A stretch of 64,000 nucleotides of DNA from Brevibacterium sanguinis (GCF_003315415.1 NZ_QNSB01000001.1:372001-436000), one strand, 5' to 3'. Shown: positions 1 through 8,482, numbered from the stretch's first letter. The notes: generated by a model from the sequence alone, not told the origin. A program made the numbers and translations.

Positions 1-1930
1 AGACCGCCAGCCAGTCACTCGACGCGAGCGAGGAGTTGCGGGGCAGACTCGCGGCCGTGCCCGAAGCGAGCAGGTATTCCGCGTCCGAGGCGCTGCGCCG
101 TCTCGCGATCAGCTGCGGGAAGGAGAGGGCGACGATGAGACCGAGATCGTCCCCGGACAGAGAGGGCGCGCCTCCACCGCCCCCGGAATCTGCCGAGGCG
201 GCGCCTCTCGGCACAGCGGGAGTCGCCGTCGATGCGACAGCCTCGGTGGCCAACCGTGCGAACCGCGCCACCTCCTGACGGAAGCGGGGGTCGCCCGTCC
301 GGCGGCCTGATTCGCCTCCGGAACGGCTGCTTCCCGAACCGCTGCCCGCGCCGCGCAGCTCTCTGAGCTTCGCGACCAGGTCGGCGCCGGGGGCGCGCAG
401 GTCCGACTCGATCGTGGCGACCGCCTCGGCGGCCTGGGCTGCCGAGAGCATCGCGGCCCCGTCGAGCAGCCCGCGTGCCGACCAGGGGGAGGCGGGAATC
501 CGCGCGATCCGTCGACCGAGATCGGTGACACGGTACCTGGCGGTCGCGGTGTCGGACGATGCGCCGTCGCCGCGGGCGATGTCCGCCCGGTCTCCGATCG
601 GTTCGAGGGCACCCAGCGCCACGAGGTTGTCCTCGGCCAGCTTCCGCGGGCCGGTCGGCAGCGGATCCGGGAGCAGACTGGCATCGCCGCCCCAGACCGC
701 GAGGTCGAGGACCGCCGAGGTGAGATCCGAGGTGAGCACCTCGGGCGGGGAGTGCTCGGGCAGCGACGCCCAGTCCGCCTCGGACAGGCAGCGATAGACC
801 ACCCCAGGTCCCAGGCGGGCGGCACGACCGGCTCTCTGCGTGCCGGAGGCCTTTGATTCACGGGTCGTGACCAGGCCGGACATTCCGCGCCTGGTGTCGA
901 GGCGCGGGCCGCGGGCCAGACCGGAGTCGACGACGATCCGGACTCCCGGCACCGTCAGCGCGGACTCGGCGACGGATGTCGAGACGATCACCCGCCGGAC
1001 TCCGTCACCCGGGTGCGGGCGCAGGAGCGCGTCCTGCTCCCGCGCCGGGGTCCGCCCCGTCAGGGTATGGACCTCGATGCGGGCAGCGCGGCAGTGGGAC
1101 CTTCCGCCGTCCGCCGTGCCGGGTCGCGGATCCTCCAGTGGCAGTCGGGCGGAGATCCGTGCGGCGGTCTCCTCGACCTCCCGCAGTCCCGGTGCGAAGA
1201 CGAGCACATCGCCGTCCCGGTGCTCGGCGAGAGCCGTGAGGGTCGTCCGGGCCACGTGGTCGAGGAAGTCCCTCGTCACCCCGCGCGCGTCGAGCGGTCT
1301 CTGCGGCGACGGCTCCCACCGGACCTCGAGCGGATGGATCGCCGCCTCGACCCTAAGATGCGCAGCACCGAGGCGTGCGGCCCAGTCGCGGGCGTCGAAC
1401 GTCGCCGACATCACCACGAGACCGAGGTCGTCGCGCAGGTCGATGAGCTCCCGGCACATCGCGAACGCGAGGTCGGTGTCGAGGTGGCGCTCGTGCACCT
1501 CGTCGAGGACGACCGCCGCGACGCCGTCGAGCTCGGGATCGCCGAGCAGCCGGCGCACGAGCACACCGGTGGTGACGAATTCGATGAGCGTGCGCGCCGA
1601 GGTCATCGACTCGCCCCGGACGGTGAAGCCGATGTCCTCGCCGAGGCGGGTCCCCGTCAGCTGCGCGAGTCGCCTCGCCGCGGCGCGGGCGGCCATCCGG
1701 CGCGGCTGGGTGACGATGATGCGGCCCGACCGTCCGGGGGAGCCGGCACGAGCCCCACCTGCTGTGATGAGCTCGGCGATGAGCGGCGGCACCAGGGTCG
1801 TCTTGCCGGTGCCGGGCGGAGCCTCGACGACGAGGCGGGGGACCGGTCCGAGGCCGGTCCGTGCGGCCTCGTCGATGAGCGCGGCCGCCGGCAGCCCTGC
1901 GGCGATGCTCCTCAGATCGAAGTGGTGCAT
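1..1930 (-). CDS. hrpB: ATP-dependent helicase, HrpB-type (partial, C-terminus beyond window)
   Basis: DEAH-box superfamily 2 helicase of the HrpB group, predicted to unwind RNA using ATP. About 643 N-terminal residues are visible; HrpB proteins usually exceed 800, so the C-terminus lies left of the window. Walker A PPGTGKTT lies near residues 38-45 and the motif II box VLDEVHERH near residue 145; an MSAT motif III, a motif V stretch (STSVAESALTVPGVR) and the arginine-finger motif VI QRAGRAAR follow in the expected order. The ATG at 1928-1930 is chosen because a -10-like GACACT sits seven bases upstream with no Shine-Dalgarno, which suggests a leaderless mRNA. The cellular substrate of bacterial HrpB is unclear. 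Family assignment is firm, function is by family. Confidence 0.9.
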   Translation of the reverse strand, partial: MHHFDLRSIAAGLPAAALIDEAARTGLGPVPRLVVEAPPGTGKTTLVPPLIAELITAGGARAGSPGRSGRIIVTQPRRMAARAAARRLAQLTGTRLGEDIGFTVRGESMTSARTLIEFVTTGVLVRRLLGDPELDGVAAVVLDEVHERHLDTDLAFAMCRELIDLRDDLGLVVMSATFDARDWAARLGAAHLRVEAAIHPLEVRWEPSPQRPLDARGVTRDFLDHVARTTLTALAEHRDGDVLVFAPGLREVEETAARISARLPLEDPRPGTADGGRSHCRAARIEVHTLTGRTPAREQDALLRPHPGDGVRRVIVSTSVAESALTVPGVRIVVDSGLARGPRLDTRRGMSGLVTTRESKASGTQRAGRAARLGPGVVYRCLSEADWASLPEHSPPEVLTSDLTSAVLDLAVWGGDASLLPDPLPTGPRKLAEDNLVALGALEPIGDRADIARGDGASSDTATARYRVTDLGRRIARIPASPWSARGLLDGAAMLSAAQAAEAVATIESDLRAPGADLVAKLRELRGAGSGSGSSRSGGESGRRTGDPRFRQEVARFARLATEAVASTATPAVPRGAASADSGGGGGAPSLSGDDLGLIVALSFPQLIARRRSASDAEYLLASGTAASLPRNSSLASSDWLAV

Positions 1931-1937
1931 GTTCCCC

Positions 1938-1943
1938 AGTGTC
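1938..1943 (-). promoter_or_regulatory. Candidate -10 box of the HrpB-type gene (leaderless)
   Basis: On the minus strand GACACT is followed by seven bases and then the ATG of the helicase gene. No Shine-Dalgarno is seen. The arrangement matches several other genes in this window. Confidence 0.35.
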
Positions 1944-1955
1944 CCAGGCCAGGGC

Positions 1956-2309
1956 TCAGACCCCTGCCTCCTGTCGAGACGCGCGGGCCAGCCGGACGAC
2001 GAGGTCGTCGGGAATCGGCTTGCGCGGGGAGAAGGTGATGCCGGTCTTGGTGGCCTTGAGGCCGGCGGCCGCGATCTCCTCGGCGAGGGCGGCGATGGCA
2101 CCCGGGTGGAAGTACAGTCCGCACTGCCTGCTGAACGCCGCGTAGCCGGCGACGATCGTGCCCTCGATCCTGAAGCCGGGCATGTCGTAGGCGATGATCT
2201 CGTCCGCATCGGTCAGGGTGCGGGCGAGGACGATGCGCAGCCGGTGCAGCTCCGGCCGGAACGCCTCGGGAGCCGCGGCGATGTAGGCGTCGTGATCGGC
2301 TGCGGTCAT
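1956..2309 (-). CDS. DUF1801 / YdhG-like protein
   Basis: A 117-residue protein with the DUF1801 (YdhG-like, frataxin-fold) pattern: an N-terminal segment on a Y-I-A-A-A-P theme, the conserved YDMPGF segment, a FHPGA segment and the C-terminal RKPIPDDLV stretch. The related Bacillus protein Fra has been linked to iron delivery, but many members are uncharacterised, so no role is asserted here. It is probably a soluble cytoplasmic protein. A GAGGGA element lies a few bases before the ATG. It follows no evident operon partner: the next minus-strand gene, the helicase, begins 26 bases beyond its stop and appears to have its own start signal. Confidence 0.8.
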   Translation of the reverse strand: MTAADHDAYIAAAPEAFRPELHRLRIVLARTLTDADEIIAYDMPGFRIEGTIVAGYAAFSRQCGLYFHPGAIAALAEEIAAAGLKATKTGITFSPRKPIPDDLVVRLARASRQEAGV

Positions 2310-2402
2310 GGTGGTCCCTCACTTCTCGTGGCCGGTCGGATCGTCGATCCCTCTCCCATGGTAGACGCGGAGGTCCGGCGGGACCGGCGAGTCGGCGGTG
2401 AC

Positions 2403-2408
2403 TAGACT
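2403..2408 (+). promoter_or_regulatory. Candidate -10 box TAGACT, leaderless start of the FAH gene
   Basis: TAGACT ends six bases before the ATG at 2415, and no Shine-Dalgarno intervenes. This spacing places the transcription start at or near the start codon, as in leaderless actinobacterial mRNAs. Confidence 0.55.
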
Positions 2409-2414
2409 GGCCCC

Positions 2415-3221
2415 ATGCGAATTGCCAGATTTGTGCACCAGGACGAACCCAAGTACGGAGTGGTCGAAGGCGAAGTCCCCGACATCGTTGATGGTCGGTG
2501 GGACACCTCGGGGCTCAGCCTCGCCGTCCTCGACTCGGACCCCTTCTTCTCTCCCGCCCAGTCGACGGGGGAGCGGCTGAAGTTCGACGACGTCCGCCTG
2601 CTCAGCCCGATCCTGCCGCGGTCCAAGGTCATCGGAGTGGGCCGCAACTTCGCCGATCACGCCGCCGAGCTCGGCAACGAGGTTCCCGTCAGCCCGCTGA
2701 CGTTCTTCAAGCCCAACACCTCGGTGATCGGCCCCGGTGACCCGATCCGGCTGCCCGCGATCAGCGAGCGCGTCTCCTACGAGGCGGAGCTGGCCGTCAT
2801 CATCGGGCGCGTGTCGAAGGGCGTCAAGGCCGAGAACGCGTATGACCATGTGCTCGGCTACACGGCGGGCAACGACGTGACCATGCGCGACATCCAGAAA
2901 TCGGACAAGCAGTGGTCGCGGGCGAAGGGCTTCGACACCTCGTGCCCCCTCGGTCCGTGGATCGAGACGGAGCTCGAGGTCGACCACCTCGCCATCCGCT
3001 CGTGGGTCGACGGCGAGCTCAAACAGGACGGGAACACCGAGGACTTCATCTTCGACATCCCGACCCTCATCGAGCACCTGTCCGAGACCATCACCCTGCT
3101 GCCCGGTGACGTCATCCTCACCGGCACTCCCGCCGGTGTCGGCCGGATCGTCGCCGGCAACCGCGTCGACATCGCCATCGACGGCCTCGGTGTGCTCTCC
3201 AACCCCGTCATGGACGCCTGA
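2415..3221 (+). CDS. Fumarylacetoacetate hydrolase (FAH) family protein
   Basis: A 268-residue cytosolic FAH-fold enzyme. The core motifs are present: GVGRNFADHAAELG near residue 75, the acidic metal-binding segment SYEAELAVIIGR near residues 119-130, YTAGNDVTMRDIQ near 150-162 and the C-terminal GDVILTGTPAGVG. The family hydrolyses or decarboxylates C-C bonds of acylpyruvates and related 2-oxo acids with a divalent metal; the substrate here cannot be read from sequence. Its stop is 42 bases before gltX, an adjacency common in actinobacteria, which probably reflects co-transcription rather than a shared pathway. The start is supported by a -10-like TAGACT six bases upstream. It could be an oxaloacetate decarboxylase or acylpyruvase. 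Confidence 0.9.
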   Translation: MRIARFVHQDEPKYGVVEGEVPDIVDGRWDTSGLSLAVLDSDPFFSPAQSTGERLKFDDVRLLSPILPRSKVIGVGRNFADHAAELGNEVPVSPLTFFKPNTSVIGPGDPIRLPAISERVSYEAELAVIIGRVSKGVKAENAYDHVLGYTAGNDVTMRDIQKSDKQWSRAKGFDTSCPLGPWIETELEVDHLAIRSWVDGELKQDGNTEDFIFDIPTLIEHLSETITLLPGDVILTGTPAGVGRIVAGNRVDIAIDGLGVLSNPVMDA

Positions 3222-3263
3222 GCCGGCGTCCGCACCACCCACCACTGATCCAGAAGGACAACT

Positions 3264-4730
3264 GTGAGCGTCAAAGTTCGTTTCTGCCCATCGCCCACCG
3301 GCACCCCGCACGTCGGCATGGTCCGCACCGCCCTGTTCAACTGGGCGTACGCGAAGCACACCGGCGGGACCTTCGTCTTCCGCATCGAGGACACCGACGC
3401 CGCCCGCGACTCCGAGGAGAGCTTCTCCCAGGTCGTCGAGGCGATGAAGTGGCTCGGCCTCGACTGGGACGAGGGCATCGAGGTGGGCGGGCCCGACGGA
3501 CCCTACCGCCAGTCCCAGCGCGGCGACATCTACGCCGAGGTGATCGAGAAGCTCAAAGCCGGTGGGCACATCTACGAGTCGTACTCGAGCAACGAGGAGG
3601 TCGAGGCCCGGCACAGGGCCGCCGGCCGCGACCCCAAGCTCGGCTACGACGGGTACGACCGGGACCTCACGCCCGAGCAGATCGCCGCGTTCCGGGCCGA
3701 GGGACGCGAACCCGTGTGGCGGGTGCGGATGCCCGACGAGGACATCACGTTCACCGACCTCGTGCGCGGGGAGATCACCTTCCGCGCCGGCACGATCCCC
3801 GACTTCGTCGTCGTCCGTGCCAACGGTCAGCCGCTCTACACGCTGGTCAACCCCGTCGACGACGCGCTCATGGGCATCACCCATGTGCTGCGCGGCGAGG
3901 ACCTGCTCTCCTCGACCCCGCGCCAGATCGTCCTCTACGAAGCGCTCAAGTCGATCGGCATCGCCGCGGCGACCCCCGAGTTCGGCCACCTGCCCTACGT
4001 CATGGGCGAGGGCAACAAGAAGCTGTCGAAGCGCGACCCCGAATCGAACCTGTTCCTCCACCGCGACAACGGGTTCATCCCCGAAGGATTCATCAATTAC
4101 CTCGCCCTCCTCGGCTGGTCGATCGGACCCGACCGCGATGTGTTCTCCGTCGACGAGTTCGTCTCCGCCTTCGACATCCACGACGTGCTGCCCAACCCGG
4201 CCCGCTTCGACGTCAAGAAGGCCACGGCCATCAACGCCGACCACATCCGACTCCTCGATCCGACCGACTTCCGGGACCGTCTCGTGCCCCACCTCCAGGC
4301 CGCCGAGGTGCTTCCCGCAGAGCCGAGCGCCGAGCAGCTGACGATCCTCGACCAGGCCGCACCGCTCGTCCAGACCCGGATGAATCTGCTCGGGGAAGCC
4401 CCCGACCTCCTCGGATTCCTCTTCACCCCGGATGCCGAGCTCGTCATCGCCGAGGACGGGCTGAAGACGCTCAAGGACTCCGCCCCCGAGGTCCTCGATG
4501 CGTCTCTCGGCGTCCTCGAGGGACTCGAGGACTGGACGACCGAGAAGCTCCAGGAGGTCCTGCAGGCGAAGCTCGTCGACGAGATGGGGATCAAGCCGCG
4601 TCTGGCGTATGGCCCGCTGCGGGTGGCCGTCTCCGGCCGCCGGGTCTCGCCGCCGCTGTTCGAGTCGATGGAGATCCTCGGCAGGGAGTCGTCCCTGCAC
4701 CGGCTGCGGGCGTTGAGGGATCGCCTGTGA
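3264..4730 (+). CDS. gltX: Glutamate--tRNA ligase
   Basis: Class I aminoacyl-tRNA synthetase, 488 residues, charging tRNA-Glu with glutamate. In actinobacteria lacking GlnRS the enzyme also misacylates tRNA-Gln, which the GatCAB amidotransferase then corrects; that this enzyme is non-discriminating is inferred. Visible signatures are the HIGH-equivalent [10 protein letters not shown] near residues 9-18, the [15 protein letters not shown] segment, [13 protein letters not shown] and the KMSKS-equivalent KLSKRDPE near residue 253. The GTG start at 3264 has an AGAAGG Shine-Dalgarno about seven bases upstream. tRNA-Gln and tRNA-Glu lie 1.5 kb downstream, so the enzyme and its substrates are neighbours. 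The 3' end overlaps the next gene by four bases (GTGA). Confidence 0.98.
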   Translation: MSVKVRFCPSPTGTPHVGMVRTALFNWAYAKHTGGTFVFRIEDTDAARDSEESFSQVVEAMKWLGLDWDEGIEVGGPDGPYRQSQRGDIYAEVIEKLKAGGHIYESYSSNEEVEARHRAAGRDPKLGYDGYDRDLTPEQIAAFRAEGREPVWRVRMPDEDITFTDLVRGEITFRAGTIPDFVVVRANGQPLYTLVNPVDDALMGITHVLRGEDLLSSTPRQIVLYEALKSIGIAAATPEFGHLPYVMGEGNKKLSKRDPESNLFLHRDNGFIPEGFINYLALLGWSIGPDRDVFSVDEFVSAFDIHDVLPNPARFDVKKATAINADHIRLLDPTDFRDRLVPHLQAAEVLPAEPSAEQLTILDQAAPLVQTRMNLLGEAPDLLGFLFTPDAELVIAEDGLKTLKDSAPEVLDASLGVLEGLEDWTTEKLQEVLQAKLVDEMGIKPRLAYGPLRVAVSGRRVSPPLFESMEILGRESSLHRLRALRDRL

Positions 4731-5998
4731 TCGCAGTCGATCGGTGGCAGCGCGGCGGCCTCCACTTCCGCGACGTCAGCCTCGACGTCCCGTTCGACCA
4801 CTTCGGCGCCGGCGGGGAGGGGACGCTGACCGTGTTCGCCCGGATCATGGCCACCGAGGCGGAGAGCACGAAGCCCCTTCTCGTCTTCCTCCAGGGCGGA
4901 CCGGGCTTCGAAGCCCCGCGCCCCACCACCCCGGTGAGTGCGAGCACCTGGCAGGCACGGGCGCTTGAGGACTTCCAAGTCGTGCTGCTCGACCAGCGGG
5001 GCACCGGCAGGTCGAGCCCGATCGGCTCCGTCGACGGCGCGATCACGGGACTTCTCGACCCCACGGCCGACCCGTCCGCGGTCGCCGATCAGCTCAGCCG
5101 CTACAGGGCCGACTCCATCGTCGAGGACGCGGAACTCCTGCGCGCCGAACTCGGCATCGAGAAGTGGTCGCTGCTGGGGCAGTCCTTCGGCGGATTCACG
5201 GCACTGCGCTATGTCTCCGCCCACTCGGAGTCGCTCGACGAGGTGTACTTCACCGGCGGGCTGCCCGCCCTCGGCGTCGATCCCGCCACCGTGTACGCGA
5301 CCACCTGGGAGGGCATGAAGCGGAAGTCGGAGCAGCACTACCGCGCGTTCCCCGGCGACCGGGAGAGGATGGCCCGGCTGATCGACCTCGCCGAGTCCGA
5401 AGGCGGAATCGCCCTTCCCGGCGGCGCACGAGCGACGACCGAACGGCTGCGGCTGCTCGGGCACCACCTCGGCGCCTCCGACGGATCCGAGAAGCTCCAC
5501 CACCTGCTCGACCTCGACCCCGCCTCGGCGGCCTTCCGGCACGACCTCGCGGCCGGCCTGCCCTTCTCCGGCCGCAATCCGCTCTACGCGGTCATCCACG
5601 AGTCCTGCTGGGCCGATGGCACGACCACCGAGTGGGCGGCCAGACGGGCGATGCCCGCCGACGTCCGCGCGGACCCGACCCTCCTGGCCGGCGAGCACGC
5701 GGGCCCGGAGTCGTTCGTCGAAGATCCGGAGCTCGCTCCCTTCGCGGACGTCGCCGAGGCGATCGCCCGGCGGCAGTGGCCGGCGCTCTACGATGTGGCC
5801 GCCCTCGAGGCCTCGCCGGTGCGCGGGGCGGCGGCCGTGTACTTCGAGGACGCCTACGTGCCGGTCGAGCATTCGCTGGCGACGGCGGAGCACCTCGGCG
5901 GGGTGAGGGCCTGGGTGACGAACGAGTACGAGCACAACGGGCTGCGCGCCGACGGGTACAGGGTGCTCGACCGGCTCATCGGGCTGGCCCGCGGCTGA
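4727..5998 (+). CDS. Proline iminopeptidase-like alpha/beta hydrolase (S33)
   Basis: A 423-residue alpha/beta-hydrolase of the larger prolyl aminopeptidase type, predicted to remove N-terminal proline from peptides in the cytoplasm. The oxyanion segment LQGGPGFE lies near residue 52, [11 protein letters not shown] near 88, the nucleophile elbow GQSFGG near 149-154, a candidate catalytic Asp in YFEDAYVP near 372 and the His in NEYEHNGLR near 401. The start is the GTG that overlaps the gltX stop (GTGA), implying translational coupling; the open frame extends further upstream inside gltX but that part is only an out-of-frame reading of gltX. No signal peptide is seen. Esterase activity cannot be excluded. 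Confidence 0.88.
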   Translation: MIAVDRWQRGGLHFRDVSLDVPFDHFGAGGEGTLTVFARIMATEAESTKPLLVFLQGGPGFEAPRPTTPVSASTWQARALEDFQVVLLDQRGTGRSSPIGSVDGAITGLLDPTADPSAVADQLSRYRADSIVEDAELLRAELGIEKWSLLGQSFGGFTALRYVSAHSESLDEVYFTGGLPALGVDPATVYATTWEGMKRKSEQHYRAFPGDRERMARLIDLAESEGGIALPGGARATTERLRLLGHHLGASDGSEKLHHLLDLDPASAAFRHDLAAGLPFSGRNPLYAVIHESCWADGTTTEWAARRAMPADVRADPTLLAGEHAGPESFVEDPELAPFADVAEAIARRQWPALYDVAALEASPVRGAAAVYFEDAYVPVEHSLATAEHLGGVRAWVTNEYEHNGLRADGYRVLDRLIGLARG

Positions 5999-6152
5999 GA
6001 CCCGTGGGCGGGAGATCGCCCGCGGCCGAGGCCCAGATAGGGAGGCCGCCCGCGGTGGGCCGGGGTGACGGGCGCAGAGCCGGACCGAGAAGCCGTGGTG
6101 AGGCCCCCAACCGGGCAGTGTCGGAGGTCACATTGAAAACCGGCTTCTCGAT

Positions 6153-6182
6153 TTGTCTCCCGGCGAAGGCGTTGTGTAGAGT
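6153..6182 (+). promoter_or_regulatory. Candidate promoter for the tRNA-Gln/tRNA-Glu unit
   Basis: TTGTCT at 6153-6158 and TAGAGT at 6177-6182 are separated by 18 bases and lie 50 bases before tRNA-Gln. The rest of the 5999-6232 gap shows GC-rich imperfect inverted repeats just after the peptidase stop but no gene. Confidence 0.4.
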
Positions 6183-6232
6183 TATATCTCGTTGCTGACG
6201 AGCGAATCCGCGAGGAAGAGCTTGTAACGCAT

Positions 6233-6304
6233 TGGGGTATGGTGTAATTGGCAGCACGAGTGATTCTGGTTCACTTAGTCTAGGTTCAAGTCCTGGTACC
6301 CCAG
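6233..6304 (+). tRNA. tRNA-Gln (anticodon CTG)
   Basis: A 72-base cloverleaf: acceptor arms TGGGGTA and TACCCCA pair, the anticodon stem AGTGA/TCACT encloses loop TTCTGGT with anticodon CTG, and the T arm CTAGG-TTCAAGT-CCTGG is intact. The discriminator base is G. CCA is not encoded. It lies downstream of gltX, whose product probably charges it with Glu before amidation (inference). Confidence 0.97.
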
Positions 6305-6342
6305 CGGACAGCTTCGGAAGTTCGCTTCCGGGATTGTCTTCG

Positions 6343-6415
6343 GCCCCCGTCGTCTAGTGGCCTAGGACGCCGCCCTCTCAAGGCGGTAACGGCAGTTCGA
6401 ATCTGCTCGGGGGTA
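6343..6415 (+). tRNA. tRNA-Glu (anticodon CTC)
   Basis: A 73-base cloverleaf with acceptor arms GCCCCCG and CGGGGGT, anticodon stem CCGCC/GGCGG enclosing CTCTCAA (anticodon CTC), and a T arm containing GTTCGAATC. The discriminator is A. It is 38 bases after tRNA-Gln, probably on the same transcript, and is a substrate of the nearby GltX. Confidence 0.97.
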
Positions 6416-6420
6416 CGGTT

Positions 6421-6452
6421 GAGCCCCGCATCGTTGAATCGGTGCGGGGCTC
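6421..6452 (+). terminator. Hairpin terminator after tRNA-Glu
   Basis: GAGCCCCGCA and its exact complement TGCGGGGCTC form a 10-bp stem with a 12-base loop, six bases after tRNA-Glu. There is no long T tract, as usual for the hairpins in this genome. Confidence 0.75.
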
Positions 6453-6505
6453 ACTCTAATTCACGACCCGATTGCTCTGGCAGTTCCCCTTCTTCGGGCA
6501 TTTCC

Positions 6506-6552
6506 GCAGTGCGAGAACGGCACGGTCCTCTGCGAGAAGCTCGGTCCACTGC
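6506..6552 (+). repeat. Weaker stem-loop carrying a second copy of the hairpin arm sequence
   Basis: GCAGTG-CGAG at 6506-6515 can pair with CTCG and CACTGC at 6540-6552, with three unpaired bases between the latter two. Its loop holds GGCACGGTCCTCT (6519-6531), an exact 13-base copy of the sequence at 6579-6591 that forms the outer arm of the strong hairpin downstream. Confidence 0.4.
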
Positions 6553-6580
6553 GATCGGCACCTGTCTCTTCACACAATGG

Positions 6581-6636
6581 CACGGTCCTCTCTGCAGGGC
6601 ACTGTTCGCAAACAGTGCCCTGCAGAGAAGACCGTG
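6581..6636. repeat. Long near-perfect hairpin between tRNA-Glu and the DUF4282 gene
   Basis: Arms 6581-6606 and 6611-6636 are complementary over 26 positions with one mismatch (6588 versus 6629), and the inner 17 bp from CTCTGCAGGGCACTGTT are perfect. The loop is only CGCA. It sits in a 250-base gene-free gap between the tRNA terminator and the end of the minus-strand DUF4282 gene. It may be a bidirectional terminator, a small structured RNA or a mobile-element relic; the sequence alone does not decide. Confidence 0.85.
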
Positions 6637-6665
6637 CTGTGTTTCGAGGGAGGCGGCTCAGCGAC

Positions 6666-7394
6666 TCACCGGCCGACCGAGTCGGCGATCCTCCTCGTGT
6701 GCTGCGCGGTCCTGACCGAGGAGACGACGAGCTCGAGGACGAGGCGGACGAAGATCACCCACAGCAGCGGAACGATCCAGCCGAGGAGGATGGCGAGGAT
6801 CAGCGGCCAGGGATTGAATCCGGGCGCGTCGGTGTAGAAGTCGCCGGAATAGAAGGTCGTCGCGGCACTCGCGGCGAGTCCGACCATGATCGAACTGAGG
6901 ATCGTGCCGATCCACGACAGGACGGCGATGACGATCGTGATGATGTAGATGATCCCCGCCCAGCGCACGGCGATGAAGTCATCGAAGCGGAAGTCGAACA
7001 GGGACTTGAAGAAGCCGGGGCGCTTGCCCTGACCGGGGTTCGCACCCTGTCCGCCGTATGGGTTCTGGCCCTGCTGGGCGACATATGGTCCGGGAGTGTC
7101 CGCGGCGTACGGGTGCGACGGGTACTGACCGGACTGGTACTGGGCCGCGTTCGCCGCCGAGTACGGATCCGATTGGTGCTGCCCCTGGGGCTGACCCGGC
7201 TGGTACTGGCCCGGCTGGGGGTGGACAGACTGGTGCTGCCCCTGGGCCTGGCTGGACTGACCGCTCGCCGAACCGTAGAGATCATCGCCGAGGTGGCTCG
7301 ACGAGTTCGATTCGGACTGGCTGGGCCGAGGGTCGCCGGCCTGCGAACCGCGGGATCGGTCTGCTGTGCCGTTCGGATCCTGGGGAGTGGACAT
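6666..7394 (-). CDS. DUF4282 membrane protein with Gln/Gly/Pro/Tyr-rich N-terminus
   Basis: A 242-residue protein. Residues 1-130 are low complexity, rich in Q, G, P, Y and S, with repeated QGQHQS, QYQSGQYP and PGQYQPGQPQ-like units. Residues 130-240 hold the DUF4282 pattern: an amphipathic FFKSLFDFRFDDFIAVRW segment, then two membrane helices (about 150-172 and 195-220) flanking a short loop. Function is unknown; the disordered arm is probably cytoplasmic. The ATG at 7394 is preceded by a perfect AAGGAGGA Shine-Dalgarno six bases away, which decides the start although the frame is open to 7976. A TTGACA promoter lies 40 bases further upstream, so it is probably monocistronic. Confidence 0.85.
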   Translation of the reverse strand: MSTPQDPNGTADRSRGSQAGDPRPSQSESNSSSHLGDDLYGSASGQSSQAQGQHQSVHPQPGQYQPGQPQGQHQSDPYSAANAAQYQSGQYPSHPYAADTPGPYVAQQGQNPYGGQGANPGQGKRPGFFKSLFDFRFDDFIAVRWAGIIYIITIVIAVLSWIGTILSSIMVGLAASAATTFYSGDFYTDAPGFNPWPLILAILLGWIVPLLWVIFVRLVLELVVSSVRTAQHTRRIADSVGR

Positions 7395-7432
7395 GGAATC
7401 CTCCTTCGATCGAGGTGAGTCCGGACACCTGC

Positions 7433-7460
7433 AACCTATCAGGAGGCCCTGTCGTGTCAA
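7433..7460 (-). promoter_or_regulatory. Promoter of the DUF4282 gene
   Basis: On the minus strand a perfect TTGACA (7460-7455) is followed after 16 bases by TAGGTT (7438-7433). It lies in the 197-base gap after the IclR regulator gene and points to the DUF4282 start, about 40 bases away. Nothing else was found in this gap. Confidence 0.6.
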
Positions 7461-7591
7461 CGGAGTCTGCGCACCTCTGCCGTACCCCGACCCGGCCGGC
7501 CTGGGCCCGGGCGACCCGGGCCTGGGCGTTCCGGCGTCCCTCGAAGCTCGGCCCCGATCCGACCACCCACGGACCAGGCGTCCAGGCCCGA

Positions 7592-8308
7592 CTACCCCCG
7601 GACCAGCGCCTCGGTCAGCGTCCGGGCGGCCTCGACGACGGACTTCGCGTGGAGCCGGCCGGGCTGGCGGGTGAGACGGTCGACGGGGCCGGAGATCGAC
7701 ACGGCGGCGACGACCCGATTGCTCGGACCGCGGACGGGAGCCGAGACGGAGGCGACTCCGCGCTCGCGCTCGGCGATCGACTGCGCCCAGCCCCGGCGCC
7801 TGACGCCGGAGAGCATCGTCGCGGAGAACCGGGCTCCGCGCAGTCCGGTGTGGAGTCGGTCGGGCTCCTCCCAGGCCAGGAGCACCTGGGCGGCGGATCC
7901 GGCGCGCATGCTCAGGGTCGCCCCGATCGGCACGGAGTCGCGCAGTCCCACGGGGCGCTCGGCCGCCGCGACGCACAGGCGCAGGTCGCCCTGGCGGCGG
8001 AAGAGCTGCGCGGACTCACCGGTCTGATCGCGCAGCTGGGCCAGCACGGGGCCGGCCGCGGCGAGCAGCCGGTCCTCACCGGCGGCCGAGGACAGCTCGG
8101 CCAGCCGCGGGCCGAGCACGAAGCGCCCCTGGAGGTCGCGGCCGACGATGCGGTGGAATTCGAGGGCAACGGCGAGGCGATGCGCGGTGGGGCGAGCCAG
8201 TCCGGTCAATGAGACGAGCTCTGCGAGAGAGGCGGGTCCGGCCTCGAGGGCGGAGAGAACCATTGCGGCCTTGTCGATGACCCCGACGCCGCTACCATTG
8301 CTTGTCAT
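7592..8308 (-). CDS. ndgR: IclR-family regulator, NdgR/LtbR-like
   Basis: A 238-residue IclR-family transcription factor: an N-terminal winged HTH (about residues 8-60, with SLAELVSLTGLARPTAHRL) and a C-terminal effector-binding domain ending in SISGPVDRLT. It is divergent from leuCD; in Corynebacterium (LtbR) and Streptomyces (NdgR) the regulator at this position controls leuCD, so the same role is inferred. The ATG at 8308 is preferred over upstream starts at 8317 and 8353 because CACAAT ends seven bases before it, which would place the upstream starts in the promoter. The leuCD-facing gap holds a short palindrome that could be the operator. Confidence 0.85.
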   Translation of the reverse strand: MTSNGSGVGVIDKAAMVLSALEAGPASLAELVSLTGLARPTAHRLAVALEFHRIVGRDLQGRFVLGPRLAELSSAAGEDRLLAAAGPVLAQLRDQTGESAQLFRRQGDLRLCVAAAERPVGLRDSVPIGATLSMRAGSAAQVLLAWEEPDRLHTGLRGARFSATMLSGVRRRGWAQSIAERERGVASVSAPVRGPSNRVVAAVSISGPVDRLTRQPGRLHAKSVVEAARTLTEALVRG

Positions 8309-8315
8309 AGACACC

Positions 8316-8345
8316 ATTGTGCGCGTCTCAGTGGGCGAGATGCAA
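8316..8345 (-). promoter_or_regulatory. Candidate promoter of the IclR regulator (leaderless)
   Basis: On the minus strand TTGCAT (8345-8340) and CACAAT (8321-8316) are 18 bases apart, and CACAAT ends seven bases before the ATG at 8308. Confidence 0.45.
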
Positions 8346-8347
8346 GT

Positions 8348-8358
8348 TCGCATTGCGA
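8348..8358. promoter_or_regulatory. Candidate operator in the ndgR-leuC gap
   Basis: TCGCATTGCGA is an 11-base palindrome with one central base. It lies beside the regulator's -35 box in the divergent gap, a position where an IclR-type repressor could control both directions. No consensus match is claimed. Confidence 0.35.
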
Positions 8359-8482
8359 TACGGGCGAGTAGATTCCTCTTACGGCCACCACGGGTGTGCC
8401 GGAAAATGTTGCTGAGGGCCGAACAACGGCGCTCGAGGAAGGACAGCAGGTGCGGGAAACGTCTGCACCGGCGGGAGGAATC

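Noticed and set aside
2319-4700. A 793-residue minus-strand open frame over the FAH and gltX genes
   Set aside because: Both genes on the plus strand have clear catalytic motifs; the antisense frame has no recognisable domain and extreme composition.
6472-6837. Open frame across the long hairpin (121 residues, plus strand)
   Set aside because: It runs through the tRNA-downstream hairpin and antisense into the DUF4282 gene, with no Shine-Dalgarno or domain.
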